DNA of 64,000 nt from Acidimicrobiales bacterium (GCA_030447445.1 JAUJOW010000001.1:547112-611111); one strand, 5' to 3'. Numbered from the stretch's first letter, positions 51,351 to 60,238 are shown. Made by a program: numbers and translations. Notes: generated by a model not told the origin, from the sequence alone.

Positions 51351-52085
51351 TCAGCTCGCGACACCAGGCCCAACGTCAACGAAGGCGCCGTCTCGTAGCA
51401 CGGGGACAGTGACACTCGTGTCGACCTGCGTGGCGTAGATCAAGTCCTCGGCCCATCGCTGACGGACCTGTTCACGACCCGACGAGCAAGAGGCCACGAC
51501 ATTCGACACTCGGTCCTTGGCGTCCAACCACGCCGCGACCGAAGCCTGCGCCTCGGGAGAGCGAGTCCCCGTGAGCCCAGCGATCACGGCTCCAGCTCCG
51601 AGGAAGTCCTCCAGCGACGGGCGCAGGGATCCGTCCGGCCACCGCTCGCCGCAGGCGATCACGCTGATCGTGGTCGTGGACTCGTCGAGCCACGCAGCGA
51701 CCGCCGCGGCGTTTCGCAAGCAGGCGGCGACGACGGTTGCGCCAGCTTCGCTCCCGAGCGCCGCACAGGTCGAGCCGTTCGGGGAAGGGAGCACCACCCG
51801 GGCTCCGCGTTCGAGGCGCATGAGGCTGGTCGGTGACAGCGAGGGCCTGCCCTTGGAGCCGTCGGCCAGCACTGCGCCCAGCCCATCAGCGAACGATCGT
51901 GCGGATTGGTCGCGCCACCGATACGGGTACACGACCACGCCCTGGCTCACGGCGGCATCCACCGCGGTGGTGAACCGGAGCACGTCGATGACGACCACGG
52001 CCTCGCCACCGAGGGCCTCGATCCCGGCTGGACCCCACTCGAATCGGACGTCGTAGGAGGCCTGATCGGACCAATCGGGGGCCAT
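51351..52085 (-). CDS. ComB-like 2-phosphosulfolactate phosphatase family protein
   Basis: 244 residues. AVVVIDVLRFTTAVDAAVSQG, RVVLPSPNGSTCAALG, ACLRNAAAVAAWL and LEDFLGAGAVIAGL are the ComB blocks. The archaeal enzyme acts in coenzyme M synthesis; in bacteria the role is unknown. ATG at 52085. It converges on the PRPP synthetase-like gene. Confidence 0.82.
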   Translation of the reverse strand: MAPDWSDQASYDVRFEWGPAGIEALGGEAVVVIDVLRFTTAVDAAVSQGVVVYPYRWRDQSARSFADGLGAVLADGSKGRPSLSPTSLMRLERGARVVLPSPNGSTCAALGSEAGATVVAACLRNAAAVAAWLDESTTTISVIACGERWPDGSLRPSLEDFLGAGAVIAGLTGTRSPEAQASVAAWLDAKDRVSNVVASCSSGREQVRQRWAEDLIYATQVDTSVTVPVLRDGAFVDVGPGVAS

Positions 52086-52109
52086 GGCGTCACTGTCTAC
52101 AAGCCGAGG

Positions 52110-52937
52110 TCAGCGGTTCCGAGGAGCGAGGTAGACGGGGGTCAAGTAAGGGCGCTCGACGAGACCGCCGAACTCCTCGGTGGCCAGCAACTCGAGTGCG
52201 TCGAGCACATGGCCACGCAGTCCAGGAGGGAGGGCGAGCCAAGGTGAGAACGACGCGAACAGACGGCGGATCTGTGCAGGGCTGTGGCGGCTGGTCCAGG
52301 CGATGACCTCGTGGCGTACATCCCCGAAGCGCCCGGTGGCATCGATCTCGGCGATGCGTTTCGCCGCATCGAGGGCGTAGGGGCGACCACCAGCGCCGGG
52401 ACCTCCTGCCCCGGGTACATCGAGCAGCGACGGAGCCAGTTCCTGGAGGATCGGGACGAGGGCCTCGTGGAACGGGTCGGGACGATCGGGGTCGCCGAAG
52501 TAGTTCCACCACAGCGCGAGCCACCCGCCCGGCGCCAGGACATCGGCGCAACGTCGCAGACCGATGTCGGTCGGGACCCAATGGAATGACGTCGCCGCGA
52601 CGACCAGATCTGCCGACCCGGGGGCCAGGTCGACGTCCTCGAACGCACTGACCTGCACGACCAGACCCCGATCGGCGTGCTTTGCCCGCAACCGGTTGGC
52701 GAGGTCAGCGCTCAACTCGATCGCCGTCACCGACGCGCCGCAGTCGAGCAAGCGCCCCGTCGCTTGGCCGGTGCCCGGACCGACCTCGAGGACCCGTGCC
52801 GCTGGCCCGAGCCCGCACACCTCCCCTAGCAGGTCGTAGACCCGGTCGGGATAGCCCGGACGTCCCGAGTCGTACGCGGCGACGTCGGCGGAGAACAGGC
52901 TCCGTCGCTGGCGATGCGACTCGAACGAAGCCTCCAT
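52110..52937 (-). CDS. Class I SAM-dependent methyltransferase
   Basis: 275 residues. RRSLFSADVAAYDSGRPGYPDRVYDLL, RVLEVGPGTGQATGRLLDCG, TAIELSADLANRL and VVAATSFHWVPTDIGLRRCADVLAPGGWLALWWNYFGDPD identify the family. Substrate unknown. I used ATG 52937; the GTG at 53006 adds 23 residues. Its stop lies 24 bp after the ComB-like start, suggesting co-transcription. Confidence 0.83.
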   Translation of the reverse strand: MEASFESHRQRRSLFSADVAAYDSGRPGYPDRVYDLLGEVCGLGPAARVLEVGPGTGQATGRLLDCGASVTAIELSADLANRLRAKHADRGLVVQVSAFEDVDLAPGSADLVVAATSFHWVPTDIGLRRCADVLAPGGWLALWWNYFGDPDRPDPFHEALVPILQELAPSLLDVPGAGGPGAGGRPYALDAAKRIAEIDATGRFGDVRHEVIAWTSRHSPAQIRRLFASFSPWLALPPGLRGHVLDALELLATEEFGGLVERPYLTPVYLAPRNR

Positions 52938-53109
52938 CGCCGCAGTCTCCCAGCTCACACCGTCACCGCTCCGGTGGTCGGTGGTGGACAACCCGATGAC
53001 CGCCAACTCGACCGGCGACAGCGGCGAGCTCCGTGGCCGTCCCCAATCGCCGGTTACGAGGACCCGCCGGCAGGGGACGGCACCCCTGAGCGGCCGACAT
53101 CATGGGTGT

Positions 53110-53976
53110 GTGGCGGCGATCCCTCGTAGCGCGGTCGATCACACGCCTGGGAGAGCACAGGCTTGGGAAGACGCCGATGCCGATGTCCGCAGCTGGGTGC
53201 TGGGGATCACCGCTGCTGTCAGCGATGTACTGAACAGCCAACTGGTGGCCACCTATCTCCACGGATCGTTGGCCATGGGCAGCTACTACCGGCCCAAGAG
53301 CGACGTCGATCTCCTCGTCGTGATCGGTGACTCGCTGTCAGATCCCGAGTGGCGTCACCTCGCGACCCGGTTGCTGGACGCCTTCGATGAGCGTCCAACG
53401 ACCGGGGGCCTCGAGCTGTCGGTCGTGCATCGACACGACGTGGAGCGCTTTGAGCACCCACTTCCATACGAGTCCCACTTCTCGGAAGAGTGGGCCGAGG
53501 ACATCCGCCGAGGCGGCGTCGGTCCGCGTGGCCGCGATCCCGACCTCGCCGCACACTGCACCGCCACCCGCAGCCACGGGATAGCGCTGACCGGCGACGC
53601 ACCGACCACAGTCCTTGGCCCTGTCCCCCACGAGGCGTTCGTCGAGTCCATCCTCGACGACCTCAGGTGGATCACGGTCGAGGGCGGCATCCACGAGTCG
53701 CCGTTCTACGGCGTCCTCAACTCCTGTCGCGTTCTCCAGGTGCTCGCCGAGGGACCAGGGATCCTGCCAAGTAAGGAAGAGGGCGGTCGTTGGGCGCTCG
53801 ACGAGCTTCCCAGCGAGCACCGCACAGTGATCGACCAGGCGCTCGAGTGCTACCGCTCGGCCGCAGCTGTCTCCGCGGAACATCGCAGGACTCACGGCCA
53901 CGAGTGGGACCACGCCGCGCTGCGGGCCCTGAGTGCCTACACGACCAAGACTGCGTTCCCAGGCGCTCACCGGTAG
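53110..53976 (+). CDS. Aminoglycoside nucleotidyltransferase-like protein (ANT/DUF4111-type)
   Basis: 288 residues. YLHGSLAMGSYYRPKSDVDLLVVIG is the nucleotidyltransferase GSxxxGxxxxxSDxDL motif; SHGIALTGDAP, NSCRVLQVLAEGPGILPSKEEGGRWAL and the C-terminal helices match the AadA/ANT(9) C-domain. It may adenylylate an aminoglycoside or spectinomycin, but a housekeeping or other small molecule is possible. GTG 53110. Convergent with the APH-like gene, 33 bp apart. Confidence 0.76.
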   Translation: MAAIPRSAVDHTPGRAQAWEDADADVRSWVLGITAAVSDVLNSQLVATYLHGSLAMGSYYRPKSDVDLLVVIGDSLSDPEWRHLATRLLDAFDERPTTGGLELSVVHRHDVERFEHPLPYESHFSEEWAEDIRRGGVGPRGRDPDLAAHCTATRSHGIALTGDAPTTVLGPVPHEAFVESILDDLRWITVEGGIHESPFYGVLNSCRVLQVLAEGPGILPSKEEGGRWALDELPSEHRTVIDQALECYRSAAAVSAEHRRTHGHEWDHAALRALSAYTTKTAFPGAHR

Positions 53977-54009
53977 CCGCCTTCGCCCCATATCGTCGAC
54001 TGGAGGGTG

Positions 54010-55026
54010 TCAACCCACGAGGGACGGCCAGCGCTGGCGGGGGCGAAGGAAGTGGAGGAGGTTGTTCCAGGATTCGGCGGTGTCGGCGGTCCTGTCGTGG
54101 GGCCGGCGAAACAGCGAGACGTAGCCGCCGATCTCGGTGAGGTCGTACCAGAGGCGATAGAACGTCAGCGCCTCGGGCACTACCTCCAATCCCGTTGCAT
54201 CGCGATAGCGCTCCAAGATGCTCCGATCTCCGGGGTCGAGGTCCCAGAGGTCACGCTCTGGCGGAGCGATCAAGGCGGTATCCCAGTCGACGAGCAGGTA
54301 GCGACCCTGGCTCATGACGACGTTGCCAGCGTGGGGCTCGCCGTGGGTGATCACCATCCGCCCGTCGTCACCCAGGACCTGGACCGCGAGTTGGTCGTAT
54401 GCGTCGATGAGACGCTCGACGTCACCGGCGTTCCTACCCAACAGGTGCCGGGTCGGCTCCCCGTAGATGCCGGTCTCCCACGGGTGATCGAGCGCGCCGA
54501 GAGCTTGCCGCAGTGCATCGCGGTTGGGCAGTGTGCCGTCGTCACGGACGGCGTGGGGAAGGGCAGCCGCGGTGGTCGAATGCAGCTCGACCAGCAGATC
54601 GACGACCGCCGCCCGGTCTGCGTTTGTCCCGTACTCGCCGTCTCGGCCAGCGGGCCGTCCCACGATCAACGGGTGGACGACAAGGGAGTAGCGGTGACTG
54701 AGCCGCTGCAGGACAGACCCGTCGGTGGCGACGAGGGGTGCGACGACGAACGTGAGGTCAGCATTCGCTCGCAGCGCGAGGACGGCGGTGAAGGTACGCC
54801 GCAGACGTTCGAACAGCGTGTCGCTCGTATCGGCTTCGCATCGGCGCTTCGCCTCCAGGTCGTCGACGGTGACGAACCGACCATCACCATCTGCGTCATG
54901 AGCAATCCAGTGGTGACTTCCGAACCCGACGGGTTCGTAGTTGAGGTCCACGGCGCCGAACCGCCAGCCGGAGGCGAGCACCGCGCGGACTTGGGCCTCC
55001 TCCACATCGTGCGGCCGGGTGTACAC
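54010..55026 (-). CDS. Aminoglycoside/spectinomycin phosphotransferase-like kinase
   Basis: 338 residues, APH fold. MVITHGEPHAGNVVMSQG carries the catalytic-loop HGE-PHxxN (Glu where most kinases have Asp), and LLVDWDTALIAPPERDLWDL carries the metal-binding Asp. The N-lobe with FGSHHWIAHDADGDGRFVTV is short. Like the neighbouring ANT it is typical of transferable antibiotic-modifying genes; the substrate is not established. A PRPP synthetase 3'-end remnant lies immediately upstream. Confidence 0.75.
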   Translation of the reverse strand: MYTRPHDVEEAQVRAVLASGWRFGAVDLNYEPVGFGSHHWIAHDADGDGRFVTVDDLEAKRRCEADTSDTLFERLRRTFTAVLALRANADLTFVVAPLVATDGSVLQRLSHRYSLVVHPLIVGRPAGRDGEYGTNADRAAVVDLLVELHSTTAAALPHAVRDDGTLPNRDALRQALGALDHPWETGIYGEPTRHLLGRNAGDVERLIDAYDQLAVQVLGDDGRMVITHGEPHAGNVVMSQGRYLLVDWDTALIAPPERDLWDLDPGDRSILERYRDATGLEVVPEALTFYRLWYDLTEIGGYVSLFRRPHDRTADTAESWNNLLHFLRPRQRWPSLVG

Positions 55027-55058
55027 AGGGCGTCACGGTACGGGTCGAGCCTCCCACC

Positions 55059-55111
55059 GAAGCCATCCGCAGGACCGCCGCTGCGAGAGCGTCTCGTTGC
55101 TCTTCGAGTAG
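55059..55111 (+). pseudogene. Remnant of a PRPP synthetase 3' end
   Basis: GAAGCCATCCGCAGGACCG... ending TCTTCGAGTAG matches 51235-51288 (the end of the PRPP synthetase-like gene) with about five substitutions and one gap, same orientation. No other part of that gene is present here. Confidence 0.65.
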
Positions 55112-55159
55112 CTGCGCCGCCGCACGTTCCCAACGTCGGCTCGATGCGACACTGCGCCC

Positions 55160-55690
55160 GTGCAGCAGAATTCGCCACCGACCGACGTGTGGGCCGACGA
55201 TCGCGTGGTCGTCGGTCGCTCGACCATCGAAGGCAGGGGCCTCTTCGCCAGTGACGACATCGAGAAAGGAGCCGTCGTGCTGCGTCTCGGAGGTCGACTT
55301 GTCACCTCTGCGGAGCTGGACCGGCTGATCGCCGCCGCTGGCCGCGATCCGGACGCTTCCTACGTCGATACGGTCATGATTTACGAGAACGCGCACCTAG
55401 TGCTGCCGCCGGCAACGATCGTCCACTTCGGCAACCACAGCTGTGATCCCAACTTGTGGCACGTCGACAGCTACGAGCTCGCCGCCAGGCGCGATGTTCG
55501 TGCTGGCGAAGAGCTCACGCTCGACTACGGGACGAACTCGGGCGCTGACGGCTTCGCGATGGAGTGTCGATGCGGCTCAGCGCACTGCCGCGGCTGGGTA
55601 ACCAGCGACGATTGGCGAAGGCCCGAGCTTCAGGTCCGCTACAAGGACCACTGGACGCCCGCACTGCAACAGCGCATCGACCGCTCCTGA
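55160..55690 (+). CDS. SET-domain protein
   Basis: 176 residues. A compact SET domain: RSTIEGRGLFASDDIEKGAVVLRLGG, HFGNHSCDPNLWHV (SAM/pseudoknot motif) and LTLDYGTNSG, followed by a post-SET-like Cys cluster CRCGSAHCRGWV. In eukaryotes the fold methylates lysine; free-standing bacterial ones have unknown substrates. GTG 55160. It follows the PRPP remnant and lies in the transfer-prone stretch. Confidence 0.85.
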   Translation: MQQNSPPTDVWADDRVVVGRSTIEGRGLFASDDIEKGAVVLRLGGRLVTSAELDRLIAAAGRDPDASYVDTVMIYENAHLVLPPATIVHFGNHSCDPNLWHVDSYELAARRDVRAGEELTLDYGTNSGADGFAMECRCGSAHCRGWVTSDDWRRPELQVRYKDHWTPALQQRIDRS

Positions 55691-56168
55691 CTCCCCATGA
55701 TCGCCGGTCATGGCTCGCCGTTTGCCTGCCTCCAGCACCGGAGCGGTTCGGGTGCCCATCCGCGTTCGCGCGTTCATCCATCGGCGGCGCGCATCGGAAG
55801 TTCCAGGCGGCTTGCTCGAACGCCCATAGGAACTGGTCCCGGTCGGTGAGAGCGCCTGCGAGCATCTGCTTGAGCGCCTCCATCACATCGCGCATCACGA
55901 GTCGTGGCGGTGGAAGTCGCGAAACAGCAACGCGTCGCGTGCGCCGGTGGTGCCGTCTGGGCGCACGTCGACGTTGCAAGGGGCGGCCAGCGCTGGGTAG
56001 TCGGCCGCACCGATCGCCGAGCGCCGGAATGCGGCTGCTCGTTGCCGACGGCGGGAGGACGCTACGGCCATGGGTCTCCCGACGCCGGCGTACCTGATCT
56101 GCTCGATTCGACCCGCTCGGCATCTGCTGATCGGCGATCCGGCCGGGCCGATCCGGAGGGGTGTGCGG
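55691..56168. other. 478-bp stretch without a confident intact gene
   Basis: I see no complete gene here. The strand-minus frame noted separately (55895-56071) is the only segment with protein-like character. Another minus-strand piece with VMEALKQMLAGALTDRDQFLWAF is open but not recognisable. Confidence 0.5.
55895..56071 (-). pseudogene. Possible GrpB/UPF0157 C-terminal remnant
   Basis: A 58-residue open frame ends with NVDVRPDGTTGARDALLFRDFHRH, which resembles the NLHV...LLFRDWLR region of GrpB/UPF0157 proteins. The rest of the family fold is absent. Low confidence. Confidence 0.3.
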
Positions 56169-56672
56169 TCAACCGATGCTCTCGCCGATCTGTCGAGCCA
56201 GACGGGCCTGTTCGTCGCCGGGTAGATCCAAGAAGCCGGCCCGCTCCACCATCAGCGCGGCGAACTGCTGGGCGTCGTAGGGAACTCCAGGAGGGAGAGG
56301 CGCAACGTGCCAGTGAACGTGGCTGTTGCCTTGTCGACTGCCAAGGCTCAGCAGGTAGAGCCGCTCCGTGGGCACGACGGACGACACTGCGCGGCCGAGG
56401 CGGTACACGAGCGTCTGGAGGCCCAGGTACTCGTCGAGCGTGAAGTCGTCGACCACGCCCTCTCGATGCGCGACCGGCGCGACGAGCAGGTAGCCGCGCA
56501 GGACAGGGAACCGGGTGAGGAAGGCGATGTGCTGTTCGTCGCGCTGTATGACGTGCGCCGGGAAGTTCGGGTCGCCGTCGACGATGCCGCAGACGAAGCA
56601 GCGGCCGGACTCGACCCGACGGACGTACGCGTCAGCATCGAAGTCGAACCGTCGCAACCGGTCGCCGGCCAT
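56169..56672 (-). CDS. HIT-family hydrolase
   Basis: 167 residues. CFVCGIVDGDPNFPAHVI at the N-terminus, RGYLLVAPVAHREGVVDDFTLDEY and the catalytic triad NSHVHWHVAPLP (His-x-His-x-His) define the family, which cleaves nucleotide conjugates. ATG 56672. It is the last protein gene before tRNA-Leu. Confidence 0.85.
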   Translation of the reverse strand: MAGDRLRRFDFDADAYVRRVESGRCFVCGIVDGDPNFPAHVIQRDEQHIAFLTRFPVLRGYLLVAPVAHREGVVDDFTLDEYLGLQTLVYRLGRAVSSVVPTERLYLLSLGSRQGNSHVHWHVAPLPPGVPYDAQQFAALMVERAGFLDLPGDEQARLARQIGESIG

Positions 56673-56815
56673 GGCTCCATCCTGGCCTGCAGGGCCCGCA
56701 TCGCATCCTCGGTCGCGGCCCTGGTGGCGAGCCCGCCCTTGGTGTGCTTGCGACGGCGCCCGGCCCAACAGTTGCGTGAAGGTGAGCGACCTGGCAAGAA
56801 CACCCGGTCAGGTCG

Positions 56816-56901
56816 TGCCCGGGGTGGGAGTCGAACCCACACGGAGCCGGAGCTCCAGAGGGGTTTAAGCCCTCAGCGTCTACCCGTTCCGCCACCCGGG
56901 C
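56816..56901 (-). tRNA. tRNA-Leu (anticodon UAA)
   Basis: 86 nt. On the minus strand it reads 5' GCCCGGG...; the acceptor stem GCCCGGG/CCCGGGC is perfect with discriminator A and no encoded CCA. The anticodon arm is GAGGG-CTTAAAC-CCCTC, giving anticodon TAA. A long variable arm (TGGAGCTCCGGCTCCG) and the T-arm TTCGACT are as expected for a class II tRNA-Leu. Confidence 0.93.
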
Positions 56902-56954
56902 CGGTGAGCACCCACCGTACGGGCCGTGGGCCCGTCGTTCCGTCTCGGACTCCC

Positions 56955-57305
56955 TCAGGCGGCTCGCACCTCCTTCCTGGCCGGCGCCGCCGCCGATGGG
57001 CCGGCCTGCGGTTCGGTGATCGCGTCCCAGAGCGCGGTACGGACGCGGGTGGCCTCCACGCCGGACAGCCGGTTGACGACCACGATGCCCTCCACCATGT
57101 CGGCCACCACGGCGGGGAAGGGCCGGCCTCGCACTCCCACCGACACGGTGGCCCCGCCCGGCCAGCGCCGCACGGTGCGCTCCGCCCCGGGGACCCGGGG
57201 CGGGCTGCGGAATCCCGGCACCATGAGGTCCCGCTCTCGACAGGCGACGGCGAGCGCCCGAGCGGCGTTGGCGAAGGACAAGGCGGTGGCTTCCATCGCC
57301 GCCAT
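56955..57305 (-). CDS. Small basic protein, unknown function
   Basis: 116 residues: a helical N-terminus (ATALSFANAARALAVACRERDLMVPGFRSPP), an Arg-rich centre (RTVRRWPGGATVSVGVRGRPFPAVVADMVEGIVVVN) and an Ala/Pro tail. I recall similar hypothetical proteins in acidimicrobial genomes but cannot name a function. ATG 57305 has a GGGGTGGGG stretch upstream; a GTG at 57326 is an alternative. Confidence 0.55.
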   Translation of the reverse strand: MAAMEATALSFANAARALAVACRERDLMVPGFRSPPRVPGAERTVRRWPGGATVSVGVRGRPFPAVVADMVEGIVVVNRLSGVEATRVRTALWDAITEPQAGPSAAAPARKEVRAA

Positions 57306-57337
57306 CGTCCCCACCCCCTGTGACACTCATGATGTGG

Positions 57338-57432
57338 GGGTCCCCACCCCCGGAGACCGAGGGGCCGAGCCCCCACGACCCCGAGCCACCCAACCGCAGG
57401 GTCCCCACCCCCGGAAACCGAGGGCTCGGGCC
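57338..57432. repeat. Tandem GC-rich repeat in a 210-bp intergenic region
   Basis: GGGTCCCCACCCCCGGA-(g/a)-ACCGAGGG occurs at 57338 and 57399, with hairpins GTGGGG/CCCCAC and GGGGC-CGA-GCCCC. Divergent genes lie either side. This may be a REP-like element or a regulatory region. Confidence 0.55.
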
Positions 57433-57515
57433 CGAGCGACGGGGCGGCCGAGCCCAGGCCGAAGCAAGGCTGAGGCCGGGCATTGGTGACGAGGGGACCG
57501 GTAGCATGCGCGGCG

Positions 57516-58406
57516 ATGGCCCCGCCCCCCGAGCCCCAGCAGCAGGCGGTGCGCACCAAACGCAACCTCCTGCCGGTCCCCGCTATCCCACCACTGGCCG
57601 ACGAACCGCACCTGGAGGACCCCCGCGCCAGCGACGTCGACGAGTGGGGGCGCAGCGAGCACATGCGCGAGCTGACCCGGCGGGCCTTCGATCCGCTGTA
57701 CCGACGCTGGTTCCGAGCCGAGTGGGAGGGCCTCGAGCACATCCCCGCCGACGGGGGCGCCCTGCTCGTGGCCAACCACGCCGCCGCCGTGCCGTCGGAC
57801 GCCCCGGTGATCATGCACGGCATCGAGACCGAGCTCGACCGGCCGGTCTACGGCCTGGCCGACCACTTCTTCAAGGGCATGCCGGTGGTGGGCACGCTGT
57901 GGGCCCGCAACGGCGGGGTGGTCGCCCACCCCGACAACGCCTACCGCCTCCTCCACGACCGGGGCCAGCTCGTGCTCGTCTTCCCAGAGGGCGCCAAGGG
58001 GCCGGCCAAGACCTACGACGAGCGCTATCGCCTGCGCCGCTTCGGACGGGGCGGCTACGTGGAGATCGCCATGCGAGCCGGGGTGCCGGTCATCCCCATC
58101 GCCGTGGTGGGCGCCGAGGAGTCGATGCCCACACTGTTCCGCATCCCGGCGCTGGCCCGCCTCATCGGCGTGCCCTACTTCCCGGTGACGGCCAACATGC
58201 TCGCCCTCGGCCCCCTCGGGGTGGCGCTGCACTTCCCGGCCAAGTTCAAGCTGCGGGTGCTCGAGCCGGTCACCTTCGACGTGCCCCCCGACAAGCCCCG
58301 CTACTCCCGCAGCCGGATCATGGACGAGTCCGAGGCGATCCGGCAGCGCATCCAGGAAGCCCTCTTCGACATGCTGCGCCAGCGCCAGTCGGTCTGGTTC
58401 GGCTGA
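57516..58406 (+). CDS. PlsC-like 1-acylglycerol-3-phosphate acyltransferase family protein
   Basis: 296 residues. LEHIPADGGALLVANHAAAVPSDAPV contains the NHxxxxxxD active site, and LVFPEGAKGPAKTYDERYRLRRFGRGGYVEIAMRAGVPVIPIAVVG contains the FPEG substrate motif. It should acylate a lysophospholipid or related alcohol at the inner membrane. A long N-terminal extension (60 residues) precedes the fold. ATG 57516. It is 2 bp from the epimerase gene, so probably in one operon. Confidence 0.83.
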   Translation: MAPPPEPQQQAVRTKRNLLPVPAIPPLADEPHLEDPRASDVDEWGRSEHMRELTRRAFDPLYRRWFRAEWEGLEHIPADGGALLVANHAAAVPSDAPVIMHGIETELDRPVYGLADHFFKGMPVVGTLWARNGGVVAHPDNAYRLLHDRGQLVLVFPEGAKGPAKTYDERYRLRRFGRGGYVEIAMRAGVPVIPIAVVGAEESMPTLFRIPALARLIGVPYFPVTANMLALGPLGVALHFPAKFKLRVLEPVTFDVPPDKPRYSRSRIMDESEAIRQRIQEALFDMLRQRQSVWFG

Positions 58407-58408
58407 CC

Positions 58409-59461
58409 GTGGGCCGGCGCGTCCTCATCACCGGGCTCGGCACCTTCTGGGGTGGCCGGCTGGCCCAGTCCCTCGAGCGCGACCCCGACGTCGACATCAT
58501 CATCGGGCTCGACCAGGACGAGCCGAAGGTGAAGCTCGAGCGCACCGAGTACGTCCGCAGCGACGAGAACTACTCGATCCTCAGCCGGATCGTGCAGGCC
58601 ACCAAGGTGGACACCATCGTCCACACGTTCCTGATCGTGGACTCCACCCAGATGTCGGGCCGGATGCTCCACGAGATCAACGTGATCGGCACCATGAACC
58701 TGTTCGCGGCCGCCTCCACCGCCGGTAGCACGGTCCGCGACGTGGTCGTGAAGTCCTCGTCGCTGGTCTACGGGTCCTCGCCGAAAGACCCGGTGTGGTG
58801 CCGGGAGGACTTCCGACGCAAGGACCCGGTGAACACCCGAGTGGAGCGCAGCCTCACCGAGGTCGAGGGCTACGTGCGGGACTTCGCCGTAGACAACCCC
58901 CACGTCACCGTGGCCCTGCTGCGCTTCTCCAACGTGCTCGGTCCCGACATCGTCACCCCGCTCAGCAAGGCGCTCCGCCTGCCGGTCGTCCCTTCGGTGC
59001 TCGGGTTCGATCCCCGCCTCCAGTTCGTGCACGAGGACGACGTGTTGCGGGCCATCGGGTTCGTGCTCGACCGCCGGCTGGCCGGCATCTACAACGTGGC
59101 CGGCGACGGCCTCCTGCCGTGGAGCGAAGTGGCCCGCGTGTGCGGCAAGCGCACCATGCCCTTGCCGTTCGTGGGGGCCAACCTCGCCGCGGCACCGCTG
59201 CGGAGGATCGGGGTCGAGCTGCCCCCCGAGCTCATCGAGCTCTTGAAGTACGGCCGGGGCCTCGACACGGTCAAGTTGAAGGAGGAGGGCTTCCGCTACC
59301 GGTTCACGTCGGCCGGCGCCGTGCAGGCCTTCGTCGAGGCCGAGCGGCTACGCAAGATCGCCGGCGACCCCGACGGCTCCTACATCTATCAGGAGGACGT
59401 GGAGACGTTCTTCCGTCACTCACCGGCCGTCGTGCGCGAGCAGTCCGCCGAGCCGTCCTGA
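58409..59461 (+). CDS. NAD-dependent epimerase/dehydratase (extended SDR)
   Basis: 350 residues. VLITGLGTFWGGRLAQSLE (Rossmann GxGxxxG), VVKSSSLVYGSS and the later region RFSNVLGPDIVTPLSKAL with QFVHEDDVLRA are extended-SDR features; the canonical YxxxK is replaced by a sequence around RVERSLTEVEGYVRDFA. Follows the PlsC-like gene with a gap of 2 bp, an arrangement frequent in actinobacteria. Role probably in lipid or envelope metabolism. GTG 58409. Confidence 0.77.
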   Translation: MGRRVLITGLGTFWGGRLAQSLERDPDVDIIIGLDQDEPKVKLERTEYVRSDENYSILSRIVQATKVDTIVHTFLIVDSTQMSGRMLHEINVIGTMNLFAAASTAGSTVRDVVVKSSSLVYGSSPKDPVWCREDFRRKDPVNTRVERSLTEVEGYVRDFAVDNPHVTVALLRFSNVLGPDIVTPLSKALRLPVVPSVLGFDPRLQFVHEDDVLRAIGFVLDRRLAGIYNVAGDGLLPWSEVARVCGKRTMPLPFVGANLAAAPLRRIGVELPPELIELLKYGRGLDTVKLKEEGFRYRFTSAGAVQAFVEAERLRKIAGDPDGSYIYQEDVETFFRHSPAVVREQSAEPS

Positions 59462-59469
59462 CCGGCGAG

Positions 59470-60234
59470 GTGCCCACCGTCCGCACCCACGTCGACCAGC
59501 GGGTCGCCACCGTCACCCTCGACGACCCCGAGCGTCGCAACGCATTCAGCCTCGGGATGGTGGAGGAGCTGGTCGCCACCTTCGATCGGCTCGAAGCCGA
59601 CGGTGAGATCGGTGCCGTCGTCGTCACCGGCGCGCCCCCTGCCTTCTGCGCCGGCGCTGATCTGGCCCACCTCGGCAGTTCCCAGCGTCAGGGTCTGCTC
59701 GCCGTCTACGAGGGATTCCTCCGGGTGGCCCGGTCACCGCTGCCCACCGTCGCCGCCGTCAACGGCCCGGCCGTGGGGGCAGGCATGAACCTGGCGTTGG
59801 CCTGCGACGTGCGCCTGGCCGCTCGGCGGGCCCGGTTCGATACCCGCTTCTTGGCGCTCGGCCTGCACCCCGGGGGTGGCCACACGTGGATGCTGCGGCG
59901 CATCACCGGCGGGGAGGCGGCCATGGCCACGGTGGTGTTCGGCGAGGTGCTCGACGGGGCCGAGGCCGAGCGGGTGCGGTTGGTCTGGCGCTGCGTCGAC
60001 GACGATGCGCTCGCCGACGCCGCCCACACGCTCGCCGCCCGCGCCGCCGCTGCCCCACCCGAGCTCGTGGCCCGGACGAAGGCGACGGTGACGGCCATGG
60101 CCGGCATCGCCACCCACGCCGAGGCCGTCGAACGTGAGCTCGAGCCCCAGCTCTGGTCGCTCGACCAACCGGCTTTCCGTGAGCGTCTGGCCGCCCTCCA
60201 CGCCCGCATCGCTGGCGGCGAGACGCCGCGCTGA
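59470..60234 (+). CDS. Enoyl-CoA hydratase/isomerase
   Basis: 254 residues, crotonase fold: VDQRVATVTLDDPERRNAFSLGMVEELV, GAPPAFCAGADLAHLG (oxyanion hole), AVNGPAVGAGMNLALACDVRLA and GLHPGGGHTWMLRRITGGEAAMATVV. The final helix is complete. Hydrates trans-2-enoyl-CoA in beta-oxidation or a related pathway; one catalytic Glu position was not assigned with certainty. A partial duplicate of its 3' end is at 37701-37785. Confidence 0.87.
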   Translation: MPTVRTHVDQRVATVTLDDPERRNAFSLGMVEELVATFDRLEADGEIGAVVVTGAPPAFCAGADLAHLGSSQRQGLLAVYEGFLRVARSPLPTVAAVNGPAVGAGMNLALACDVRLAARRARFDTRFLALGLHPGGGHTWMLRRITGGEAAMATVVFGEVLDGAEAERVRLVWRCVDDDALADAAHTLAARAAAAPPELVARTKATVTAMAGIATHAEAVERELEPQLWSLDQPAFRERLAALHARIAGGETPR

Positions 60235-60238
60235 GGCT

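Noticed and set aside
50300..55134. 13-bp inverted match GTTGGGAACGTGC at 50300 and its complement at 55122
   Set aside because: Matches of this length are expected by chance several times in 64 kb.
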